A stretch of 64,000 nucleotides of DNA, taken from NCBI GenBank assembly GCA_033794685.1, contig JARAYZ010000001.1. The stretch is one strand, 5' to 3'. Shown piece after piece: positions 35,726-42,908 of the stretch (positions are counted from its first letter, which is position 1; each line of letters starts with the position of its first letter). The notes beneath the pieces were generated by a model. The model saw only the letters and a list, made by a program, of their open reading frames with translations. It was not told the origin of the DNA and ran no database searches. A program made the position numbers and the translations under genes. The stretch comes from Lentzea sp033794685 (lineage in GTDB: Bacteria; Actinomycetota; Actinomycetes; Mycobacteriales; Pseudonocardiaceae).

Positions 35726-37015
35726 TCAGCCGAGCAGGAACAGCCGGAGCCACTGCCTCGGTGCGACGTCCGCGACGGTGAGCAGAGCCAGCGAGATGCC
35801 CGCGGCGCCGTTGAGCAGACCGGGGTTGTCGACCGCGTTGCCCTGGTTCTCGACGTCCTGGAAGCCGAACGGCAGTTCGGGGTCGTAGTGGCCCGCCACC
35901 TCGTCGACCAGTTCACCGGTCCGCAGCCGCAGTTCCTCGTCACCGGTCGCCCGCGCGAAGGAGTCGGCGAGGAGCATCACGCCGGCGATCCCGTGACAGA
36001 TCGTCGGGCTCTCCGGCCAGGTGGGGCCGCTCCTGCGGTCGGCCAGCCTGCGCATCGCACCCGCGGCGAGGTCCTGGAACCGGGTTTCGCCGAGCGTCCG
36101 CCCCGCCACCCACAGTCCCCAGGCGACGCCAGGTGTGCCGTAGCACCAGCCCCAGCGGCCGCCGTTGCCCGAGGGAGCGGCCCTGCCGTCCTCGTCGCGC
36201 AGCAGCATGGACGGCCATTCCAGGTCGTCGGCGACAGCCGCCAGCCTGCGGGCACCCCAGTCCAGGCCGCGCAGCACCTCGTCGGTCGGTTCCACCAGGC
36301 CGTCGGACACCAACAGCGCCAACGTGGCCAGCACGCCGGGCACGCCGTGCGCCAGGCCGCAGTCCTCGTTGCCGCCGGGTGCCGCCGCGGCGAGATCCGG
36401 TTCGAGGTGCCGGGCGGGCACCAGCAGCCGGGGACGGCCGTCCCGGTCGTCGAGCAGGGTGGCGAGCACGTCCGCGAGCTCGCGGAGGGTGTCGCCGACC
36501 TCGCCGGTGGCCGGTCGCAGCGACAGCGCGGCGGCCCACCCCGCGACTCCGCTGATGAGGTCGTACTCGGGCACGTCGACGTCCGGGGCCTCGGCCACCC
36601 GCCGCGCGGCCGCGCGCATGGTGGGCAGGGCGGTGCGGTCGAGTTCGGCGAGCATCCGCTGGTAGCGCGTGCCTTCGCGGCCGAGCAGCGTCGTGGCGCT
36701 GATGGCACCCGACAGTCCCGAGTAGAGCGAGAGCAGGCCCTGACCGCGTGCGAGCCCGTCGACACCCTGCGCCAGGCCGGCTCGTCCGCGCCGGTCCCAG
36801 CCCTCGTCCGGCTGGGCTTCGTCCAGCACCGCGCACAGCAGCGCGTTGCCGAGGTCGCCGGTCGCGAGCGAATCCGGTCGCCACCGGTGGATGAAGGGGT
36901 AGGCGGTCTGGCGGGCGATCAGGTCGGGTGCCGCCTCGACCAGGTCTGGCCGTGTCACCCGGCGCGCCACGTCGAAGGCGATCTCGACGGCGCGCGTGGA
37001 GGTCTGCGTGGTCAT
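35726..37015 (-). CDS. lanthionine synthetase C (second copy)
   Basis: 429-aa LanC-family protein, first gene of the leftward operon. It has the toroid repeats ARGQGLLSLYSGLSGAISAT, DCGLAHGVPGVLATLALL and LLNGAAGISLALLTV, and complete zinc ligands in WGWCYGTPGVAWG and ICHGIAG. It is longer and clearly diverged from lanC1 (363 aa), so it is an old paralogue rather than a recent duplication. GGAAGGAACGG precedes ATG 37015. Two apparently competent cyclases for one visible precursor are unusual; they may install different rings. Confidence 0.88.
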   Translation of the reverse strand: MTTQTSTRAVEIAFDVARRVTRPDLVEAAPDLIARQTAYPFIHRWRPDSLATGDLGNALLCAVLDEAQPDEGWDRRGRAGLAQGVDGLARGQGLLSLYSGLSGAISATTLLGREGTRYQRMLAELDRTALPTMRAAARRVAEAPDVDVPEYDLISGVAGWAAALSLRPATGEVGDTLRELADVLATLLDDRDGRPRLLVPARHLEPDLAAAAPGGNEDCGLAHGVPGVLATLALLVSDGLVEPTDEVLRGLDWGARRLAAVADDLEWPSMLLRDEDGRAAPSGNGGRWGWCYGTPGVAWGLWVAGRTLGETRFQDLAAGAMRRLADRRSGPTWPESPTICHGIAGVMLLADSFARATGDEELRLRTGELVDEVAGHYDPELPFGFQDVENQGNAVDNPGLLNGAAGISLALLTVADVAPRQWLRLFLLG

Positions 37016-37062
37016 TTCCGTTCCTTCCCCTCTGCAGGTCTGAATTTGCCTGCCGCGCAGCA

Positions 37063-37080
37063 TCGAAGCAAACACTTCGA
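37063..37080. promoter_or_regulatory. palindrome TCGAAG-N6-CTTCGA in divergent lan promoter
   Basis: TCGAAG (37063-37068) and CTTCGA (37075-37080) form a perfect 6+6 dyad in the 155-bp region between lanC2 and the precursor gene. It is a candidate operator for the ArsR-like or SARP regulator. TTGAAA at 37087-37092 could be a -35 toward the precursor gene, but I find no convincing -10. Confidence 0.45.
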
Positions 37081-37170
37081 ATTCTCTTGAAATGATTGGT
37101 CGGCGGGGTTCTTGCGATTTATCGTCCAGCCTGTCGAAAGTGCTGGTTTTAATCTGAGGGGAATTTGCTC

Positions 37171-37362
37171 ATGACTGCCATCATCAGTGCCGAGGAACTG
37201 TTCGACCTCGATGTGAAGCTCAGCTTCAGCGAGATGGACGTGCAGGAGGGCGTCAAGGCGGGCGTGACCGACGGTTGCACCATGACCAAGACGTGCACCG
37301 GTGGCTGGAACACCTGCTGGATCAGCTGCGGTTCGATCACCGGCCGCCCCTGCCCCTGCTGA
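37171..37362 (+). CDS. lanA: class I lanthipeptide precursor
   Basis: 63-aa precursor. The leader carries FDLDVKLS at residues 11-18, the FNLD-type motif recognised by LanB and LanC. The core lies roughly from residue 31 to 63, with cysteines at 36, 42, 49, 53, 61 and 63 and nine Ser/Thr (33, 37, 39, 41, 43, 48, 52, 55, 57). It also has two Trp (46, 50), a GG turn at 44-45 and the C-terminus RPCPC. Up to six thioether rings are possible. If C36 is cyclised, T33 is the nearest upstream partner (TDGC), so cleavage is probably before residue 33. GAGGGGAA is 7 bp before ATG 37171. The mature structure is not deducible from sequence alone. Confidence 0.9.
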   Translation: MTAIISAEELFDLDVKLSFSEMDVQEGVKAGVTDGCTMTKTCTGGWNTCWISCGSITGRPCPC

Positions 37363-37416
37363 TCACGAGCCGGGAGCGGACTGTCACCGCGCCGACAGCG
37401 AGCCGATAGCGGCATG

Positions 37417-37458
37417 TTCCATCGTCCCCCTGTGATCGGCTCTGGGGGGACGATGGAA
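37417..37458 (+). promoter_or_regulatory. 14-bp hairpin covering the regulator start codon
   Basis: TTCCATCGTCCCCC (37417-37430) pairs perfectly with GGGGGACGATGGAA (37445-37458), with a 14-nt loop. The right arm contains the G-rich ribosome site and ATG 37453 of the regulator gene. It begins 54 bp after the lanA stop, so it can end or stabilise the lanA message and hide the regulator start when read through. Confidence 0.7.
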
Positions 37459-38406
37459 TCTTTGGTGCGCGTAGGTGTGTTAGACCAGGTCAGAGCGACC
37501 GTGGCGCCCTGGCAGGGTGCCACGATCATGTCGCTGGTGGCCGGGGTGTTCGGAGGCCGGGCGCAGGGCGTGCCGCGGCAGTGGACGCACCTGCTGGCGA
37601 CGGGGTCGGGCGAGATGGTCCGGCCGCTGTTCGCGCGGGGTGCTCCCGCGTTGCCGGACTGCCTGGTCCCGCTCGGCGGGGACATCGGTGAGCAGCTCGA
37701 CCGAATCGGTGACACCTCGGTCGAGACATTGCTCTCCGAAATGGAGAAGGAATCTTGCGGTTTTATTCCGGAGGTGTGGCAACCGATTGTCCGTCGACCG
37801 GCGGAATTCATTTCCGGATACCACCGGCTGCTGGCCGGCGTGTGGTCCGCGTTCGCTCCGATCTGGAAGCGGGCAGGACCGTTGCTCGGCCGCGAGACCG
37901 AACGGGTGGGGACGGCGGTGGTGAGCGGTGCGCTCGACGTCGTCCTCACGGGCATCGGTCCGCGCTGCCGGTTCTCCGGCGGCGCGCTGCGGCTACCGGA
38001 CCCGTGTCCGAGGGACGTGGATCTCGCCGGACGCAGGCTTGTTTTCGTGCCGCTGGTGTCCGGCGTGCACGGGTGCGCGTTCGACCTGGACGGCGCCGAC
38101 CGGGTCTGGGTCGGCTACCCGTTGCCGGGGCTGGGCACGCTGTGGGGCGACGAGCCGCTGACGGACCCGGCGTCCGACCCGCTGGCTCTGCTGCTCGGCC
38201 CGGCCAGGGCGGCGTTGCTGCGGTACGCGGAACGCGGCATCACGATGGGGGAGACCGCGATCCTGCTGCGGTGCACCGCGGGCACGGCGACCTACCACTG
38301 CGGACAGCTGGAGGCGGCGAACCTGGTGCGTCGCGAACGGCGGGGCCGCGAGGTGCGGTTACAGCGGACGAATCGGGGTGACGCCCTGCTGGAGCTGCTC
38401 GCCTGA
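37453..38406 (+). CDS. ArsR-like winged-helix regulator with N-terminal DUF5937-like domain
   Basis: 317-aa protein. The first 220 residues resemble the uncharacterised domain found before ArsR-type helices in many actinomycete regulators (WTHLLATGSGEMVRPLF region; RRLVFVPLVSG near residue 197). The last 85 residues are a winged helix (GPARAALLRYAERGITMGE, then TAGTATYHCGQLEAANLVRR). It should regulate the lan genes; the palindrome at 37063 is a candidate site. ATG 37453 lies inside a hairpin and has the G-rich ribosome site only 3 bp away. TTG 37462 or GTG 37465 are possible starts. Its 3' end overlaps the SARP gene by 48 bp, tail to tail. Confidence 0.75.
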   Translation: MESLVRVGVLDQVRATVAPWQGATIMSLVAGVFGGRAQGVPRQWTHLLATGSGEMVRPLFARGAPALPDCLVPLGGDIGEQLDRIGDTSVETLLSEMEKESCGFIPEVWQPIVRRPAEFISGYHRLLAGVWSAFAPIWKRAGPLLGRETERVGTAVVSGALDVVLTGIGPRCRFSGGALRLPDPCPRDVDLAGRRLVFVPLVSGVHGCAFDLDGADRVWVGYPLPGLGTLWGDEPLTDPASDPLALLLGPARAALLRYAERGITMGETAILLRCTAGTATYHCGQLEAANLVRRERRGREVRLQRTNRGDALLELLA

Positions 38407-41178
38407 CTCCTCGATCTTCTGCCGGACGGTGCCGGCACTGTCGTGCCGCAGATCCTCGAACAGGACCAAGGCCCGCTGCCACGTGCGGCGGGCCGCGGCC
38501 ACCTCCCCTGCCGCGCGCTGCGCGTCACCCAGCCGGTCCAGTGTGGCCGCCTGCTCGAAGCGGTCGCCCAGTTCGCCGAGCAGGTCGGCTGACCGCTGGT
38601 AGGCGTCGATCGCCCTGCGGTGGTCACCGAGCTGGTGGTGGATGACGCCGATGCTGTCCAGGGTGTGCGCCTCGCCTGACCGGTCGTCGAGCCGGCGGTG
38701 CAGGAACAACGAGCGTTCGCAGTGGGCGACCCCGTCCCGGTGCCGCCCGAGTCTGGACAGGTACAGGCCCACGGCGTTGAGCGCGCTCGCCTCGCCCGCC
38801 AGGTGTCCGGAGGTCTCGAACAACGCGACCGCGGCGCGACCGTGTGTCAACGCCTCGTCCCAGCGTGACGTCAGGTCGAACAGCAACCCGAGGCCGCGGT
38901 GGGCCCGTGCCTGACCGGGGCCGTCACCGAGCCGCCGGTACAGCTCGATCGACGCCAGCAGGTGGCGTTCCGACTCGTCGAAGTCGCGCACCTCGGATCT
39001 GGCGTGCCCGATCATGTGGTGGATGCGCGCCTGAGCGTCCAGGTCGCCGAGCGCCCTGGCGGCGGCCAGCGCGGTGTGCTGCATGTCGGTGAGGTCCTGC
39101 CACCGGGCCAACCGGCCCAGGTACATCGCCATCGCCCACGGCAGCTGCCAAGCCTGCGCGGGGAATCCTTGGCCGCGTGCCAGCTTCGGCAACACCGATA
39201 GCACCTGCTCCTCGGCCTCGAACCACGCCCACGCTTCCGTGTGATTCCCAAGCTCCTCCGGTTCCACGCCGGGCACCGGCTCGTCGAGCGTGAGCCCGTC
39301 CCGCCACGGATGCAGCACCGCTGACGCGGTGATGGCGGTGTGCGTGTAGTGGTCGAAGAGCCTGGGCAGCGCCTGCCTGCGCTCCTCCGGTTCGACCTGC
39401 TCCACCGCGTACGCGCGCAGCAGGTCGTGGAAGACGAACCGGCCGGGATGGTGCTCGGTCAGCAGGTGTGCCTTCGTCAGTTCGTCGAGCGCTGCGCGGG
39501 TCTCGTCGCCGGACAGCCCGGCGAGGCTCGCCGCCGCGCGCCAGGAGATCTCCGGGCCGGGGTGCACCCCCAGCAACCGGAACATCCGAGCGGCCTCGGC
39601 GCCCAACTGGCGGTAGGACCACCAGAACACGTTGCGGACGCTCGTCACCGGGTCGCCTGTGTCCAAAGCGTCCAGAAGAGTCGTGTCGTCGCCGAGTTCG
39701 CTGGCCAGCGTTCGCAACGGGAAGACGGGATCGTGCACCGCTCGCGCCGACACGATCGCCAGTGCCAGAGGCAACCTGGCGCACATGGTGATCAGGTCGT
39801 CCACGGCGGCGGGATCGGCTGCGACTCGGTGGTGGCCGAGGTGTTCGACCATCATCGCCCGCGCTTCGCCCAGGTCGAGCGTGTCGAGGACGAGTGGCCG
39901 GGCGCACTCGCCCGCGACGAGGCTGGTGAGCCGATCGCGGCTGGTGATCATGACGTGACAGTGCGACGTGCCGGGCAGCAACGGTCGCACCTGGTCGCTG
40001 TCGCGCGCGTTGTCCAGCAGCAACAGCACTTTCCGCTCGGCCAGCAGGCCGCGGTACAGCGCGGCCTGTGCGTCCGGGGACGGGGGGATCTTGTCCGGTG
40101 GTACGTCCAGCGCGCTGAGGAACCCGCGGATCACCTCGGCCGGTGCCGTCGGCTCGCGCGACGGGTCGAAGCCGTGCAGGTTCACGTACAGCTGGCCGTC
40201 CGGAGAGCGGTCCGCCATCAGGTGCGACCAGTGCACCGCCAACGTCGTCTTGCCGACGCCCGCGGTGCCGATGATCGCGGTGATCTTCACCCTCGACGCG
40301 TCGTGGTCCAGCGCCGACAGCTGGGCCAGCTCCTCGCCGCGTCCGACGAAGTGAGGCGTGTGCGCAGGTAGCTGCCTCGGCGCGCGCACCGAGGTGGCAG
40401 CGGCGGACGGCTGCGTGGTGACCGGGGACGGTGCCGGTTCGGCCCGGAGGATCTGGAGGTGCAACTCCCGCAGCGGCGCGCTCGGGTCGATTCCCTGCTG
40501 ACTCGACAACAGCCGGCGCACGGACTGGTAGGCGTGCAACGCCTCGGCTTGCCGGCCGGAGTGGTAGTGCGCCCGCATCAACTGGCTCCACAGGCGTTCC
40601 CGCAGCGGGTGCTGCCGGGTCAGGGCGAGCAGTTCACCGACGACCGCGTCGTGCAGGCCGCGTGCCAGGTCCGCCTCGATGCGGTTCTCCAGGATGGAGA
40701 GCCGGTGCTCCTCGAGCGTGGGAACGAACTCGCGCTGCAGTGCCTCGGAAGGGATTCCGGTCAGCGGCTCGCCCCGCCAGAGGCCGAGCGCCTCGCCCAG
40801 CACCTCGCTGGCCTCGTCGACGCTTCCCCGATCCAGCAGGGACTTCCCGTGCCGGCCCAGCTTCTCGAAACGCTCCAGGTCGAGCGCGTCCTCCGCGACC
40901 TCGATCAGGTAGCCGTTCGCGCAGGTGACGATGATGTCCCTGGCACCCAGTGACTGGCGCAGGCGCTGCACGTAGCTGTGGACGGTGCGGCGAGCGCGTC
41001 CGTTCGATGAATCACCCCAGAGGCGCTTCACCAGCACGTCCACGGACACGACGCGGTTGGCTTCGACGAGCAGGGCGGCCAGCAGGACGCGGAGCTTGGG
41101 TGATCCCGGCGACACGGGCACGCCGTCCCGGACGATGTCGAGTGGACCGAGCAACGCGAACTCGAAACGCGATTCCAC
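38359..41178 (-). CDS. SARP-family regulator with NB-ARC and TPR domains
   Basis: 939-aa AfsR-type activator. It has an OmpR-like winged helix (residues about 15-95, FALLGPLDIVRDGVPVSPG at the start), a bacterial transcriptional activation domain (about 100-245), and an NB-ARC ATPase with P-loop IIGTAGVGKTTLA at about 300 and Walker B VLLLLDNARD. A TPR array follows at about 640-930. Such proteins switch on natural-product clusters in response to nucleotide or ligand state. GTG 41178 is chosen: GGAGG lies 6 bp upstream and homologues start FEFALLGPL. It bounds the lanthipeptide block on its right side. Control of the lan genes is inferred from position. Confidence 0.88.
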   Translation of the reverse strand: MESRFEFALLGPLDIVRDGVPVSPGSPKLRVLLAALLVEANRVVSVDVLVKRLWGDSSNGRARRTVHSYVQRLRQSLGARDIIVTCANGYLIEVAEDALDLERFEKLGRHGKSLLDRGSVDEASEVLGEALGLWRGEPLTGIPSEALQREFVPTLEEHRLSILENRIEADLARGLHDAVVGELLALTRQHPLRERLWSQLMRAHYHSGRQAEALHAYQSVRRLLSSQQGIDPSAPLRELHLQILRAEPAPSPVTTQPSAAATSVRAPRQLPAHTPHFVGRGEELAQLSALDHDASRVKITAIIGTAGVGKTTLAVHWSHLMADRSPDGQLYVNLHGFDPSREPTAPAEVIRGFLSALDVPPDKIPPSPDAQAALYRGLLAERKVLLLLDNARDSDQVRPLLPGTSHCHVMITSRDRLTSLVAGECARPLVLDTLDLGEARAMMVEHLGHHRVAADPAAVDDLITMCARLPLALAIVSARAVHDPVFPLRTLASELGDDTTLLDALDTGDPVTSVRNVFWWSYRQLGAEAARMFRLLGVHPGPEISWRAAASLAGLSGDETRAALDELTKAHLLTEHHPGRFVFHDLLRAYAVEQVEPEERRQALPRLFDHYTHTAITASAVLHPWRDGLTLDEPVPGVEPEELGNHTEAWAWFEAEEQVLSVLPKLARGQGFPAQAWQLPWAMAMYLGRLARWQDLTDMQHTALAAARALGDLDAQARIHHMIGHARSEVRDFDESERHLLASIELYRRLGDGPGQARAHRGLGLLFDLTSRWDEALTHGRAAVALFETSGHLAGEASALNAVGLYLSRLGRHRDGVAHCERSLFLHRRLDDRSGEAHTLDSIGVIHHQLGDHRRAIDAYQRSADLLGELGDRFEQAATLDRLGDAQRAAGEVAAARRTWQRALVLFEDLRHDSAGTVRQKIEESGEQLQQGVTPIRPL

Positions 41179-41335
41179 CCCACGCCTCCGTAGCAGTGCG
41201 CGTGTACGAACCAGGCCACAGTGTACGTGCGGTTTCGGCCACGTCCGGGCCCGATCCCGTCTCGGTGATATCGTTCTCGCAGGTGGCGCACTTCGTTGGC
41301 GCGCCTGGACAACCCACCACGGAAGTGCGAGCCTC

Positions 41336-41875
41336 GTGCCGATGTACATCGCTGTTTACTGCGGAAGCCTCGCCACCGTTCCCCAGAGCTACGTCGACCT
41401 CGCCGCCGAGGTCGGGCGCCAGATCGCGGCACGCGGCTGGCACCTCGTGTGGGGTGGCGGGCAGACGTCGATGATGGGCGCGGTGGCGCGCGAGGCCAGG
41501 GCAGGTGGCGCGCACACCTACGGCGTGATCCCGAAGGGCCTCGCCACCAGGGAGATCGCCGACCGCGACTCGACCGAGCTGCACGTCGTCGACACCATGC
41601 GCGAGCGCAAGAAGATGATGGACGACAAGGCGGACGCGTTCCTCACGCTGCCCGGCGGGATCGGTACCGCCGAGGAGTTCTTCGAGGTGTGGACCGCGGG
41701 TGTGCTCGGCATGCACGGCAAGCCCGTGGTGCTGCTGGACGTCGACAACCACTACAAGGGGCTCGTCGAGTGGCTGACCGAGTTGCGGGACAAGGGTTTC
41801 GTCTCGCACGCCGCGTTGAAGTCGCTGATCGTCACGGACGACGTGTCAGTCGCCCTTGACGCTTGCGTCGTCTAG
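41336..41875 (+). CDS. LOG-family (TIGR00730) protein, short form
   Basis: 179-aa Rossmann-fold protein: YCGSLATVPQSYVDLA, VWGGGQTSMMGAVAREA and the catalytic PGGIGTAEEFFEVW. Length and position before gpgS fit Rv1205, the mycobacterial cytokinin-forming LOG protein. It likely hydrolyses nucleoside 5'-monophosphates to base and ribose phosphate. GTG 41336 is preferred over ATG 41342 because GGAAG is at 10 bp. It overlaps the convergent winged-helix gene by 30 bp. Confidence 0.87.
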   Translation: MPMYIAVYCGSLATVPQSYVDLAAEVGRQIAARGWHLVWGGGQTSMMGAVAREARAGGAHTYGVIPKGLATREIADRDSTELHVVDTMRERKKMMDDKADAFLTLPGGIGTAEEFFEVWTAGVLGMHGKPVVLLDVDNHYKGLVEWLTELRDKGFVSHAALKSLIVTDDVSVALDACVV

Positions 41876-42904
41876 TCCCTTGGTCTGAGCGAGGAACTCG
41901 GTCTCCGGCAGGAGGTCCGGTAGCGGGCGGTACGGCGTCGCCGTCACCTCGAACCGCTTGCCGGACACCACCCTGCCCTGCCAGGAGCCCGCTATCTCGC
42001 CGTCCACCAGGATCGCGCCGCGCCGGCCGAGGATGCGGAAGATGTCCTTCTGCGCCGCCTTGTCGGGCAGGAGGAGGTCCCGGTCGCGGGCTTGCAGGTA
42101 CGGGTCGGTCGGCGGGAGCAGACGGACGTCCGGGGGTTCGGCGTCGACGATCTCCAGGTCCTCCGGCAGCCAGGCCTTCTGCCCGTCGACGGTCACCTCG
42201 ACGAGACCGTCCTTCGGCCAGCGCTTCTTGACCTCCCGGGTGCTCGTGCCGAAGTAACTGGCCACTTCGGACGGTCCCGCCGGGCCGTGCAGGGTCAGGT
42301 AGCGGTGCACCAGTTCGTCGAAGCCCGCCGTCTTGCGCGGGACGCCCGGCCAGCCGTGGATGCGTTCGAACGTCACGGTCTTCTCCTCCGGGATGATCCG
42401 GAGGCCCGCGGGCAGCGCGCCCAGGCGGAAGATCGGGTCGCTCACGTGCTCGGTCTGGCAGCCCCGGCACGGTTCGACCGTCTGCTTCGGTGCCAGCGGG
42501 GTCAGCGCCCTGCTCACCTCGCCCTTGGCCATCGGCTTCGTGACGATGGACCGCATGGCGGTGGCGATGTGCCGCAGCGCGTCCAGCAGGTCGTCGGCCT
42601 TCGGGCGTGCGGCCCTGGCTCGGGCGTCGGCGTCGCTCCACGGCCACAGCGCGCGGGAGAACGCTTTCAGCTCGCCCGCCCGGTGCAGGTGCGGGGCACC
42701 GCGCACGGACCAGGTCACGACGAAGTCGTCCACCTTCGGCTCAGCGAGACGGGCGGCGAGACTCAGCAGGGCCGAGCCGGAGGTGTTGTCCTGGACGCCC
42801 AGGGAGAACACCGCCAACTCGGCCGCGTCACTGATCCGCCGGTCCAGTTCGTGCTGATGGATCCGGTGGAGGAGCACCTGCTGCCGGGTGAGGTCCACCC
42901 GCAC
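41846..42904 (-). CDS. winged-helix DNA-binding protein of the AlkZ/YcaQ superfamily
   Basis: 352-aa protein of the HTH_42 superfamily, which contains AlkZ and YcaQ glycosylases that unhook DNA crosslinks. Visible segments are VFSLGVQDNTSGSALLSLAA near residue 33, DDFVVTWSVRGAPHLHR and a C-terminal ILVDGEIAGSWQGR. The catalytic Q-x-Q or Q-x-D motif of proven glycosylases is not clear here (VQDN instead), so enzymatic activity is uncertain. AlkZ itself is a self-resistance gene, but nothing nearby makes a DNA crosslinker. The start is GTG 42904. Confidence 0.68.
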   Translation of the reverse strand: MRVDLTRQQVLLHRIHQHELDRRISDAAELAVFSLGVQDNTSGSALLSLAARLAEPKVDDFVVTWSVRGAPHLHRAGELKAFSRALWPWSDADARARAARPKADDLLDALRHIATAMRSIVTKPMAKGEVSRALTPLAPKQTVEPCRGCQTEHVSDPIFRLGALPAGLRIIPEEKTVTFERIHGWPGVPRKTAGFDELVHRYLTLHGPAGPSEVASYFGTSTREVKKRWPKDGLVEVTVDGQKAWLPEDLEIVDAEPPDVRLLPPTDPYLQARDRDLLLPDKAAQKDIFRILGRRGAILVDGEIAGSWQGRVVSGKRFEVTATPYRPLPDLLPETEFLAQTKGLDDASVKGD

Positions 42905-42908
42905 ATTC

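Noticed and set aside
37016..37170. SARP-type heptamer repeats (TCGAA at 37063, 37077 and 37134)
   Set aside because: Spacing is 14 and 57 bp rather than the regular 11 or 22 bp expected; the palindrome reading is better supported.
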